Shown here one piece after another: positions 6,774 through 13,893 of a stretch of 17,597 bases of DNA (its first letter is position 1; every line of letters begins with the position of its first letter). The stretch is taken from assembly GCA_027057345.1 (NCBI GenBank), contig JALUIX010000157.1, positions 1-17,597 on the forward strand, given 5' to 3'. Below the pieces are notes generated by a model. That model searched no databases. It saw nothing but the letters and a program-made list of their open reading frames with translations, and was not told the origin of the DNA. Source of the stretch: S144-45 sp015494035 (GTDB lineage Bacteria > Pseudomonadota > Gammaproteobacteria > Xanthomonadales > Marinicellaceae). A program made the position numbers and the translations under genes.

Positions 6774-7511
6774 CTAGATTTCCTTGGAAGTGATGCGCGG
6801 TTTCACTTCCAGTTGCATCAGCTTGCGGAAGTATTCCACCGGGATGCCTTTGGTGTACTTCATTTCGTAGTGCTTGGTGGCTTCCTTTTCGGTCATGATT
6901 TCGCGCGCGAAGTGCTCTTTGGCCCATTTTTCACGCCGCAAGCTGCTCCATTCGGTGGCATCAATGCGGGCATGCGGGTCGTTGTAATTGATGTCCCGGA
7001 TGAATGCTTCCGGCACGGGCACCTTGACATCCAGCGGATAACGGAGGGCATAACGGCCCTGATCGTCCAGTAACACCTGGAGCTGACACCAGGGTTTGAA
7101 GCCGCTGTAGAGGCCGTTTTTATCCTTTTTCAGAAACACCAGAAAGCGTTCGCCTTCGTTGATGCGGTCGGGGTAATAACAGGCCCAATCTTCCAGGCCT
7201 TCGGCCTTGACCTCAATGTAGTCGTCCTTGTTGACTTCGCCCTTGTAGGGTACGAGTATCTTGAGCCAGGCCGTGCCACTGGCATTGAGGTTGCGGATTT
7301 TTTTGTAATCAATGTCCTCGACCTGGGCGATGGCCACCACATCGGCCCAGCGGGCGGCTTCGGCAAAGGAATGGAATTCAGGTGGCGGAGTGACGGTTTT
7401 TTCTTTAGGGGTGGCAAAGGCTGGATCCCCCACCTGTGCCCAACTGGCAGAGGGGAGAATGAGACTGGTCGCTAAAACCATAAAGGCGAACAAACGGGTC
7501 TTACGAGACAT
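6774..7511 (-). CDS. Secreted protein of unknown function
   Basis: I do not recognise a named family. The 245-residue protein starts at ATG 7511, preceded by AGGA at good spacing, which is better than the longer frame from 7541. It opens with a basic n-region (MSRKTR), a hydrophobic core and an SASWA cleavage site, so it is probably exported. The mature part has EAARWADVVAIAQVEDI, then GTAWLKILVPYKGE, DDYIEVKAEGLEDWACYYPD and EGERFLVFLKKD. A pattern of 'ADVV-x-x-x-V ... KG ... C ... G-x-x-[FY]-LVF' recalls small secreted OB-fold (TIMP-like) proteins, a tentative comparison. Two cysteines (in DWACYY and PWCQLQ) could form a disulfide. The C-terminal third is rich in charged helices. It lies between psd and nadC with its own candidate promoter. 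Confidence 0.85.
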   Translation of the reverse strand: MSRKTRLFAFMVLATSLILPSASWAQVGDPAFATPKEKTVTPPPEFHSFAEAARWADVVAIAQVEDIDYKKIRNLNASGTAWLKILVPYKGEVNKDDYIEVKAEGLEDWACYYPDRINEGERFLVFLKKDKNGLYSGFKPWCQLQVLLDDQGRYALRYPLDVKVPVPEAFIRDINYNDPHARIDATEWSSLRREKWAKEHFAREIMTEKEATKHYEMKYTKGIPVEYFRKLMQLEVKPRITSKEI

Positions 7512-7558
7512 GGGCAGTTCCTGAAAACTCAAAAATATCAATCACTTGCATCCTTGTT

Positions 7559-7587
7559 TTCATAAGGATTATGACCACGGTTTTCAA
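7559..7587 (-). promoter_or_regulatory. Candidate sigma-70 promoter for the 6774-7511 gene
   Basis: On the minus strand TTGAAA (7582-7587) is separated by 17 bases from TATGAA (7559-7564), about 50 bases before the ATG at 7511. The -35 is good (5 of 6) and the -10 is moderate (4 of 6). It lies between element copy C and the gene, so a transcript from here would not include the element. Visual match only. Confidence 0.35.
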
Positions 7588-7624
7588 GTCTTTACGCCCG
7601 TTATTTTCACTTTTGATCTGCTTG

Positions 7625-7781
7625 GGAAGCTCTGATCGAATCATGAACTCGCTTCTCACACCTGAAATGTCCGATAACTGCGTTGAAGTCCTTGCCAATA
7701 GCCTGCTATTGGCTGCGAACTTCGCCTTGTTCTCGAACATTTCCGGCATAAGCTGCTTCGTCCAGATTTAATCAGCGCTCC
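7625..7781 (-). mobile_element. MITE-like element, copy C, 157 bp, at the 3' end of psd
   Basis: The left end is GGAAGCTCTGATCGAATC and the right end is a slightly shortened repeat (complement of GGAGCGCTGATTAAATC). The direct duplication is CTTG (7621-7624 and 7782-7785). The central palindrome GCCAATAGC-ct-GCTATTGGC (7694-7713) is perfect and central. The minus strand aligns with copies A and D at about the similarity they show to each other. The right end overlaps the psd reading frame and supplies its stop codon. No coding capacity for a transposase. Confidence 0.9.
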
Positions 7782-8652
7782 CTTGAGAGGGCATACGTTC
7801 CTGCCACCGGCCGATTTTCTGACCCATTTTGAGTACCATGCCGGCGTGCAGGTCGGGCAGGAAATGCATGCTGTCTCTGGGGAACAGCAGGATGACGGTG
7901 GAACCGTAATTGAAGCGGCCCATTTCTTCCCCTTTGCGCAACACAGTGGCCGGTTCCGGGGTGAGGGTGGTGACGGTTTTGGCATAGGGTGGAGTGACTT
8001 CGCCGTGGAATACTGTTTCCATGCTGGAAACCAGCATGGCGCCCACCATCACCAGGGGCATCTTGCCCAGCGGCGTATCAAAGTAGCACACCAGCCGTTC
8101 GTTGCGGGCAAACAGGCGGGGGATGCTCTGGGCAGTCCAGTCGGCGACGCTGAACAGGCGACCAGGCACGTGCACCGAGTATGTCGGCTGGCCATCCAGC
8201 GGCATGTGGATGCGGTGGTAATCGCGCGGTGACAGGTAAATGGTGATGAACTGACCGCCGTCATAATTCCTGGCCGTCTGGCTGTCACTGGCCAGTAACT
8301 CGGCCACCGTGAAATCAAAGCCTTTGGCCTGAATAATGCGGCCGTCCCGGATGGGCCCGACCTGGCTGATGCGGCCATCCACTGGCGACACCAGATCATG
8401 GGCGCCAGGGCTGACAGGCCGCACGCCCGGTTTCAGGGCGCGGGTAAAGAATGCATTGAAATGTTCGTAATCGTCCGGGTCGGGGCTGATGGCCTCATCC
8501 AGGTTGACATTGAAAGCCTGCACAAACTTCACAATCATCCAGTTTTTGACCGGCCGATAGCGGATGCGCGCCACCTTGTAGGCAATGCGGCTGAGGGTTT
8601 TATGTGGCAGCAGGTACTGCAGGCCGGTGGCCAGGGCGCGTTTCAACGTCAT
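7768..8652 (-). CDS. psd: Phosphatidylserine decarboxylase proenzyme
   Basis: Psd makes phosphatidylethanolamine at the inner membrane and self-cleaves to form a pyruvoyl cofactor. The 294-residue sequence has the N-terminal LQYLLPHKTLSRIAYKVAR segment, an aspartate in SPVDGRISQVG (D92), the histidine motif SPRDYHRIHMPLDG (146-149) and the cleavage site NYGSTVILLF (G250-S251). The length matches the pseudomonad type. The last residues and TAA come from element copy C. Removing the element and one CTTG gives a tail reading PSQADQK-stop instead of PSQGSAD-stop, so length is almost unchanged and the catalytic region is untouched. The start overlaps the upstream SCO1 gene stop in an ATGA junction. 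Confidence 0.96.
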   Translation of the reverse strand: MTLKRALATGLQYLLPHKTLSRIAYKVARIRYRPVKNWMIVKFVQAFNVNLDEAISPDPDDYEHFNAFFTRALKPGVRPVSPGAHDLVSPVDGRISQVGPIRDGRIIQAKGFDFTVAELLASDSQTARNYDGGQFITIYLSPRDYHRIHMPLDGQPTYSVHVPGRLFSVADWTAQSIPRLFARNERLVCYFDTPLGKMPLVMVGAMLVSSMETVFHGEVTPPYAKTVTTLTPEPATVLRKGEEMGRFNYGSTVILLFPRDSMHFLPDLHAGMVLKMGQKIGRWQERMPSQGSAD

Positions 8653-9326
8653 GAGCCGTTGCTGCCGGAGGGGGTGCCCGATGGTTTTTTTTTGGCCAGT
8701 GCGATAAGGTCTTCAGCCATGTCCGTCAGACGATGTGGGCTGGTGAACAGCCCATACAGGCGGCCTTGTGGGTCGAGCAGAAAGATGGCGGCGGTGTGGT
8801 CCACCGGGTAATTGGTGTCCCCGGGGGCATGTTCACCAATAAAGTAGGCCGCGCCCACTTGTCGGGTGAAGTGCTCGATGGCCTCAGGTGTGCCGGTGGC
8901 GGCCTGAAAGTCCGGATTGAAAAACTCTATCCAGCGTTTGAGCTGTTGCGGCTGATCGCGTTCGGGGTCCACCGACACGAACAGCACTTTCGGTGGGGTC
9001 ACGCCCGAGTCGCGTATTTTCTTCTCCAGGGCTTGCATGTCCGCCAGGGTGGTGGGGCACACATCGGGGCAATGCGTGTAGCCAAAAAAGGCCAGGGTCC
9101 AGTCCCCAACCAGGTTTTGTTCGGTCAGTGGCTGGCCATTTTTATCTACCAACTGAATGTTTTTCAGCGCCTTGGGACGTGGATACACCTTCACCGCCTT
9201 GTAGGCAGGTTGGGCATCAGATGCATCGGCAAACACCAGCCTGGCGGCATAAATGCCACTGGCTGCGGCAATAACCAGCATGGTCAATAGTCCGATGGAG
9301 ATTTTTCCTGAAATTTTTCTGGGCAT
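8649..9326 (-). CDS. SCO1/SenC/PrrC-family copper-binding thioredoxin-like protein
   Basis: SCO proteins deliver copper to, or keep thiols reduced for, the CuA site of cytochrome c oxidase. From ATG 9326 the protein is 225 residues: a basic start (MPRKISGK), one membrane-anchor helix (about 9-32), then a periplasmic thioredoxin fold. The metal site is visible as FGYTHCPDVCPTT (C86, C90) plus H177 in VDHTAAIFLLD. SVDPERDQP and the YGLFTSP tail region are also typical. The frame is open upstream to 9548, but that stretch is basic and low-complexity and crosses a decayed repeat. ATG 9392 is a second choice. I see no strong ribosome-binding site. The stop overlaps the psd start, so the two are probably co-transcribed. 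I see no cytochrome oxidase gene nearby. Confidence 0.93.
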   Translation of the reverse strand: MPRKISGKISIGLLTMLVIAAASGIYAARLVFADASDAQPAYKAVKVYPRPKALKNIQLVDKNGQPLTEQNLVGDWTLAFFGYTHCPDVCPTTLADMQALEKKIRDSGVTPPKVLFVSVDPERDQPQQLKRWIEFFNPDFQAATGTPEAIEHFTRQVGAAYFIGEHAPGDTNYPVDHTAAIFLLDPQGRLYGLFTSPHRLTDMAEDLIALAKKKPSGTPSGSNGS

Positions 9327-9480
9327 GGTTTTTGGTTTCGGTCGAGGGTTTCGGGTTTTTGCTGTGGTGGCGTGTGAATGAAGCGGCGCCATTGTACCGC
9401 TTTTTGGCCGCCTCAAAGGCACTTCAAACTCGGGGCAAGACCTCCTGAGACTGATTTTGGACAGTTTGTGGCCCGAGGTG

Positions 9481-9510
9481 TTCCGGAATAAAGTCGATTC
9501 AGTCAGAGCT
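9481..9510. repeat. Probable decayed end of the same MITE family
   Basis: CGATTCAGTCAGAGCT (9495-9510) matches the right terminus of the elements (CGATTCAATCAGAGCT) at 15 of 16 bases. Just left of it, TTCCGGAATAAAGT resembles TTCCGGCATAAGCT, which the elements carry at the corresponding internal place, if a deletion of about 8-9 bases is allowed. The final GGAAGC-type end, the other half and any target duplication are not visible. It lies in the divergent region between the SCO1 gene and the DUF938 gene. Confidence 0.45.
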
Positions 9511-9585
9511 GGGCGCTTCTCTGGTATTTCTGAATGGTGAAGTAGCAAGGGTTTTTCCGTGCAGCCTGTGGCGTTGTACGTTGGC

Positions 9586-9594
9586 TGGTAAAAT
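9586..9594 (+). promoter_or_regulatory. Possible extended -10 element for the DUF938 gene
   Basis: TGGTAAAAT reads as a TGn-extended -10 box about 38 bases before the ATG at 9632. No good -35 is present at the right distance (the TTGTAC at 9574-9579 is too close). Visual match only. Confidence 0.25.
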
Positions 9595-9631
9595 AGGCAA
9601 GGCTATTTACTCTCAGGTCACGACCGCGCAT

Positions 9632-10252
9632 ATGTTCTCGGGAAACCAAAAACCTTTTGCTCCAGCATGCGAACGCAATAAAGATCCGATTCTCGCAGCC
9701 CTCAGGCAGGTTATTCGCTCCTCCGACCGCCACCTGCTGGAAGTGGGCTCCGGCACCGGTCAGCATGCGGTTTATATGGCCAGGCATTTCCCTCAGCTTG
9801 TCTGGCACACTTCTGATTTGCCTCCTGCCCATGCCGGTATTCGGGCCTGGCTGGAATCCGCCGGCGTGCCGTCAATTCAGCCTCCGGTGGCATATGAGGC
9901 TGGCAGGGATGATTTTCCCGCTGCTGACGCATCGACGGGATTCGATGTGGTGTATAGCGCCAACACCTTGCATATTATAGGCTGGGACCAGGTGTTGGCC
10001 CTGATTGATGATCTGGGCACACACTTGTCCAGCGGGGCGCGCGTGGTTTTTTACGGGCCATTTAATCGCGGTGGGGAATACACTGCGCCGTCCAACGCAG
10101 AATTTGATCGCTGGTTGAAGCAGCAAAATCCGGTCAGTGCTATCCGGGATTTCGAAGCGGTGGAACAGGCCATGCAGTCAGCAGGCTTCCAGTGTCGGCA
10201 GGATATGCCCATGCCTGCGAATAACAGCTTGCTGGTCTTTCATCGTCTTTGA
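9632..10252 (+). CDS. DUF938 family class I SAM-dependent methyltransferase
   Basis: The 206-residue protein begins FSGNQKPFAPACERNKDPIL, the characteristic opening of the DUF938 family, followed by the SAM-binding motif LLEVGSGTGQHAVYMA (about 35-50). Later blocks are FDVVYSANTLHIIGW and ARVVFYGPFNRGGEYTAPSN. The Rossmann methyltransferase fold is secure. The substrate is unknown, so no reaction can be named. A TTG at 9581 would add 17 residues, but the ATG at 9632 fits the usual length of about 200. It is transcribed divergently from the SCO1 gene and is followed by 150 bases before prmB. Confidence 0.9.
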   Translation: MFSGNQKPFAPACERNKDPILAALRQVIRSSDRHLLEVGSGTGQHAVYMARHFPQLVWHTSDLPPAHAGIRAWLESAGVPSIQPPVAYEAGRDDFPAADASTGFDVVYSANTLHIIGWDQVLALIDDLGTHLSSGARVVFYGPFNRGGEYTAPSNAEFDRWLKQQNPVSAIRDFEAVEQAMQSAGFQCRQDMPMPANNSLLVFHRL

Positions 10253-10315
10253 AAGGCGGTATGGCGGCCTCGGCATGGAAGTCTGAATCCTTGTTTTTTC
10301 CGCCTGGCCCATCTT

Positions 10316-10346
10316 TTGTCGTATTCCGGCGGTTCGGGCCTATAAT
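10316..10346 (+). promoter_or_regulatory. Candidate sigma-70 promoter for prmB-aroC
   Basis: A perfect TATAAT at 10341-10346 stands 56 bases before the prmB ATG. The best -35 is TTGTCG (10316-10321), with a long 19-base spacer. The consensus -10 in an otherwise GC-rich gap makes this the most likely start region for the prmB-aroC unit. Visual match only. Confidence 0.45.
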
Positions 10347-10402
10347 CCGAGGGGTCTCATTTATGCGGACAAGACCGGTCAATTCATTCACTACTTAAAT
10401 TG

Positions 10403-11314
10403 ATGCACGCACAGACTTTATTCAATGAGATCGTCCAGCAATTGCAGGCAGCCGATGTGTTTTTTGGCCATGGAGCGGCCAGTGCCGAGGAAGAAGCTCT
10501 GCTGTTGCTCTCGCACGTGTTGACACGCGATCCGGACTGGATCAACCGCAATCCCCAAGCACCCGTAGACACCGAGCAGGCTCAGCGTGTCCGGGCCTTG
10601 CTGCAACAGCGGCTTGACCAGCGCCTGCCCATGAGCTATGTCACAGGCAGCGCCTGGTTTGCCGGCCTGGAGTTTGTGGCTGATAAGCGCGCGCTGGTGC
10701 CGCGTTCCCCGTTTGCTGAACTGATCGGCAAGGGCTTTCAACCCTGGTTGGGGGATGTCCGACCGGAACGCGTGCTGGATTTATGCACTGGCGGTGGCTG
10801 CATTGCTATCGCCATGGCCAAAGCGTTTCCCGCCGCCCGGGTGAATGCGGTGGATTTGTCACCCGAGGCCTTGTCACTGGCGAAAATCAACCGTAATAAA
10901 CACCGCTTGGCTGATCGCCTTAGGCTGATTCAGTCAGACCTTTTTAACGCAGTGACCGGTTGTTATGACATGATTGTCAGCAATCCGCCTTACGTGAGCG
11001 AAGCCGAATATCAGCAGCTGCCGGCGGAGTACCGGCACGAGCCTGGCCTGGGGTTGGTCAGCGAGGGTCAGGGTTTGCGTATTCCTTTGACCATTCTGGC
11101 CCAAGCTGCCGATTATTTGTCTGACGGCGGCCTGTTATTTCTTGAAGTGGGTCACAGCGATCAGGCCCTGGAAGCGGCCTTGCCTGCCGTGCCGTTCACC
11201 TGGCTGCTTTTTGAGCACGGCGGCTCGGGTGTCTGTGTGTTTTCGCGTGAGGAACTGCTAAACTACCGGCATGAATTTAACCGCGCCATAACAGAACCCC
11301 AGTATGAGTCATAA
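10403..11314 (+). CDS. prmB: 50S ribosomal protein L3 N5-glutamine methyltransferase
   Basis: PrmB methylates a glutamine side chain of ribosomal protein L3 using SAM. The 303-residue protein has the SAM site VLDLCTGGGCIAIAMA (about 124-139), the acidic VNAVDLSPEAL block and the glutamine-binding NPPY at 194-197. What follows, LPAEYRHEPGLGLVSEGQGL, is typical of PrmB and separates it from the release-factor enzyme PrmC. A TTG at 10400 directly precedes the ATG; I use the ATG. The 3' end overlaps aroC by 11 bases in another frame. The prmB-aroC pairing is common in gammaproteobacteria and supports both assignments. Confidence 0.94.
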   Translation: MHAQTLFNEIVQQLQAADVFFGHGAASAEEEALLLLSHVLTRDPDWINRNPQAPVDTEQAQRVRALLQQRLDQRLPMSYVTGSAWFAGLEFVADKRALVPRSPFAELIGKGFQPWLGDVRPERVLDLCTGGGCIAIAMAKAFPAARVNAVDLSPEALSLAKINRNKHRLADRLRLIQSDLFNAVTGCYDMIVSNPPYVSEAEYQQLPAEYRHEPGLGLVSEGQGLRIPLTILAQAADYLSDGGLLFLEVGHSDQALEAALPAVPFTWLLFEHGGSGVCVFSREELLNYRHEFNRAITEPQYES

Positions 11315-12392
11315 CCGCTTTGGAAAACTGCTAACGGTGACCACCTTCGGTGAAAGCCACGGGTCGGAAATCGGCTGTGTCATCGACGGATTTCCGCCCG
11401 GTTTTCCCGTGGACAGGGAGGCCATTATGGCCGAATTGCATAGACGTGCCACGGGTCGATCGCGCCACACATCACAACGCCGTGAAGCCGACGAAGTGCG
11501 GATTGTCTCAGGCGTTTTTGAAGGCAAAACCACCGGCACGCCCATTGCCTTGCTGATCGAAAACACCGATGCCCGCTCACGCGACTACGCCAAAATCAAG
11601 GATCAGGTGCGCCCGGGCCACGCCGATTACACGTACTGGAAAAAATACGGCCTGCGTGATTACCGCGGTGGCGGTCGGTCCTCGGCCCGAGAAACCACCA
11701 TGCGCGTGGCCGCCGGCGCTTTGGCCAAAGCCTGGCTGGCGGCCAATTTCGATATCTGCATTACTGGCTGGCTGGCTCAGGTGGGCGAGCTGGTTTTTGA
11801 TCAGGAATTCTCTGGCGAGGTGAATAATAACGCCTTGTTTTTGCCCAGCGAAGACCGCCTGGCTGAACTGGAACGTTATCTCGACGCCTTGCGTAAAAGT
11901 GGTGATTCGGTGGGCGCGCGGGTGAACGTGCGCGCATCGGGCGTACCCGCCGGTTGGGGTGAGCCGGTTTATGGCAAGTTGGATGCCGAGATTGCGGCAG
12001 CCATGATGAGCATCAACGCCACCAAAGGGGTGGAAATTGGGGCCGGTTTCGCCAGTGTGGCGCAAAAGGGCACACAACACCGTGACGTGATCGAGAACGG
12101 GGCCTTCCAAAGCAATCACGCCGGCGGGATTCTGGGCGGCATTTCCAGCGGCCAGGACATCACGGCCAGTGTGGCCTTCAAGCCCACTTCCAGCCTGCGC
12201 TTGCCAGCCCCCAGTGTGGACCAGTTCGGGAATGCGGTGGAAGTGGTCACCACTGGCCGTCACGACCCCTGCGTGGGCATACGCGCCGTGCCCATCGTGG
12301 AAGCCATGCTGGCCCTGACCTTGATGGATCACGCCCTGCGCCACCGGGGCCAGTGCGGTGAGCAGCCCTTGCATCCGCTGCACATTGATTAG
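11304..12392 (+). CDS. aroC: Chorismate synthase
   Basis: AroC removes phosphate from 5-enolpyruvylshikimate 3-phosphate to give chorismate, the last shikimate-pathway step, using reduced FMN. The 362-residue length is normal. Blocks visible are FGKLLTVTTFGESHG at the start, RRATGRSRHTSQRREADEV, SGVFEGKTTGTPIALLIEN, RPGHADYTYWKKYG, RDYRGGGRSSARETTMRVA and a C-terminal GIRAVPIVEAMLALTLMDH. The ATG at 11304 lies within the end of prmB, implying coupled translation. The gene ends normally (HPLHID). Element copy D begins 56 bases after the stop. Confidence 0.97.
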   Translation: MSHNRFGKLLTVTTFGESHGSEIGCVIDGFPPGFPVDREAIMAELHRRATGRSRHTSQRREADEVRIVSGVFEGKTTGTPIALLIENTDARSRDYAKIKDQVRPGHADYTYWKKYGLRDYRGGGRSSARETTMRVAAGALAKAWLAANFDICITGWLAQVGELVFDQEFSGEVNNNALFLPSEDRLAELERYLDALRKSGDSVGARVNVRASGVPAGWGEPVYGKLDAEIAAAMMSINATKGVEIGAGFASVAQKGTQHRDVIENGAFQSNHAGGILGGISSGQDITASVAFKPTSSLRLPAPSVDQFGNAVEVVTTGRHDPCVGIRAVPIVEAMLALTLMDHALRHRGQCGEQPLHPLHID

Positions 12393-12398
12393 TCCCGG

Positions 12399-12428
12399 TA
12401 TCTGGTGGGTGTCAGTGGACACCGGATA
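12399..12428 (+). terminator. Hairpin after aroC, weak terminator candidate
   Basis: GGTGTC (12408-12413) pairs with GACACC (12418-12423) around loop AGTG. Outside it, TATCT and GGATA can extend the stem after a bulge. There is no T tract, so it may be only a 3'-end stabilising hairpin or a Rho-dependent end. Confidence 0.25.
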
Positions 12429-12448
12429 GCGGGGCAAGCAATGATTAA

Positions 12449-12606
12449 GGAAGCTCTGATTGAATCGGGACGAAGCAGCTTATGCCGGAAATGTTCGAGA
12501 ACAAGGCGAAGTTCGCAGCAAATAGCGGGCTATTGGCAAGGACTTCAACGCAGTTATCGGACATTTCAGGTATGAGAAGCGAGTTCATGATTCGAGCAGA
12601 GCTTCC
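12449..12606 (+). mobile_element. MITE-like element, copy D, 158 bp, between aroC and asd
   Basis: The ends are GGAAGCTCTGATTGAATC and the complement of GGAAGCTCTGCTCGAATC. The direct duplication is TTAA (12445-12448 and 12607-12610). The central palindrome (12518-12537) has one mismatch and sits exactly at the midpoint. It is the only complete copy lying fully between genes: 56 bases after the aroC stop and 51 bases before the asd ATG. A transcript reading from aroC to asd would contain its long imperfect hairpin. I see no convincing promoter in it. Confidence 0.9.
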
Positions 12607-12657
12607 TTAAACAAACCAGACACACACAAAAAGTCACAGTAACGGAACCAGAAACGC

Positions 12658-13695
12658 ATGAACACACAACGCAAGTACAACGTGGCCGTGGTGGGCGCCA
12701 CCGGTCTGGTCGGTGAGACCATTCTCGAAATCCTCAAACAACGCAATTTCCCCATCGAAAACCTGTACCCACTGGCCAGTGAAAACTCCGCTGGCAGTGA
12801 GGTGTACTTTGGCCGCCAGACCGTCACAGTGGGCTCACTGGCCGATTTCGATTTCACTCAGGCGGACATCGCTTTTTTCACCGCTGGAGCGGCGGTGTCA
12901 GCCGAATACGCCCCGAAAGCCGCAGCCAGTGGCTGCGTGGTCATCGACAACACGTCTCATTTTCGTAACGACCCGGAAATCCCCTTGATAGTGCCGGAAG
13001 TCAACCCGCAGGCACTGGCCGGCTACGAGAAGCACAACATCATTGCCAACCCCAACTGTTCCACCATCCAGATGCTGGTGGCGTTGAACCCGATTGAAAA
13101 AGCGGTGGGCATCCGCCGCATTGACGTGGCCACCTACCAGTCGGTTTCCGGGGCGGGCAAGAAAGGCATTGAGGAATTGGCGCAGCAAACCGCGGCCTTG
13201 TTGAATTTCAAGGAGCCCAAGGCCGAGGTGTTCAGCGAACAGATTGCCTTTAATGTGATTCCGCACATTGATGAATTCCAGGACAACGGCTTTACCCGCG
13301 AAGAAATGAAGATGGTGTGGGAAACCCGCAAGATATTCGAGCGTGACGATATCCAGATCAACCCCACCTGTGTGCGGGTACCGGTTTTTTATGGTCACTC
13401 TGAAGCCGTGCACATCGAAACCGATAAAAAAATCACGGCCACCAAGGCACGCCAATTGCTGAAGAAGGCCCCCGGCGTTGAAGTCATCGACAGCCCGAAA
13501 CGCAAAAAATACCCCACGCCGGTGGCCGCAGCGGGCAAGGACCCTGTCTACGTGGGTCGTATCCGGGAAAACCTGGCCGTGCAAAATGGTCTGGATCTGT
13601 GGGTGGTGGCTGACAATATTCGCAAGGGTGCGGCCCTGAACAGCGTGCAGATTGCCGAATTGCTTATTGGTTTGCCCCATAAGCAGGCAGGCTAG
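12658..13695 (+). CDS. asd: Aspartate-semialdehyde dehydrogenase
   Basis: Asd reduces aspartyl phosphate to aspartate semialdehyde with NADPH, at the branch to lysine/diaminopimelate, threonine and methionine. The 345-residue protein has the NADP-binding GATGLVGETILEIL (13-26), the catalytic cysteine C134 in NPNCSTIQM, SGAGKKGIEEL, and the R240/H247 region CVRVPVFYGHSEAVHIE. The form is the shorter type whose best-known relatives are in Pseudomonas and Gram-positives, rather than the longer E. coli type. The ATG at 12658 follows a purine-containing ACGGAAC at loose spacing. The space upstream was altered by element copy D, so its promoter may be aroC read-through or sequence at the element edge. 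It is followed by fimV and truA, a classic neighbourhood. Confidence 0.97.
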   Translation: MNTQRKYNVAVVGATGLVGETILEILKQRNFPIENLYPLASENSAGSEVYFGRQTVTVGSLADFDFTQADIAFFTAGAAVSAEYAPKAAASGCVVIDNTSHFRNDPEIPLIVPEVNPQALAGYEKHNIIANPNCSTIQMLVALNPIEKAVGIRRIDVATYQSVSGAGKKGIEELAQQTAALLNFKEPKAEVFSEQIAFNVIPHIDEFQDNGFTREEMKMVWETRKIFERDDIQINPTCVRVPVFYGHSEAVHIETDKKITATKARQLLKKAPGVEVIDSPKRKKYPTPVAAAGKDPVYVGRIRENLAVQNGLDLWVVADNIRKGAALNSVQIAELLIGLPHKQAG

Positions 13696-13740
13696 GCATG
13701 AGGGCATGAGCGGCTAAAAGCATCTTGAATTGAAATTATT

Positions 13741-13770
13741 AGCCTTTTTAAGGGCTTATAACCGTTTTTT
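13741..13770 (+). terminator. Weak terminator candidate after asd
   Basis: AGCCTT pairs with AAGGGCT (one bulged G) across a T-rich loop at 13741-13756, and a six-T run follows at 13765-13770 after a gap of eight bases. The stretch is AT-rich and distinct from the coding sequence around it. The separation of hairpin and T run makes it a poor match. Confidence 0.25.
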
Positions 13771-13781
13771 GAGACATATTC

Positions 13782-13811
13782 TTGGAAATTTTGTTAGCTT
13801 TTGGTTAATAT
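13782..13811 (+). promoter_or_regulatory. Candidate sigma-70 promoter for fimV
   Basis: TTGGAA (13782-13787) and TAATAT (13806-13811) with an 18-base spacer lie about 85 bases before the fimV ATG, in the AT-rich gap after asd. Visual match only, but the local drop in GC supports it. Confidence 0.4.
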
Positions 13812-13893
13812 CAGCAGCAATGGCCAGTGCCAACAGGCGCGGCCCAAAGGGAACCGGCAAGGCATTGCCAACCAAAATAAAGTGGAGCGTGGT

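Noticed and set aside
9327..9548. A 74-residue N-terminal extension of the SCO1 gene
   Set aside because: The added part is basic and low in complexity, crosses a probable decayed repeat, and would place the membrane anchor far from the N-terminus, unlike the family.
11577..12437. A 286-codon minus-strand frame opposite aroC
   Set aside because: It is the complement of a complete, strongly conserved aroC and has no recognisable motif or ribosome-binding site.
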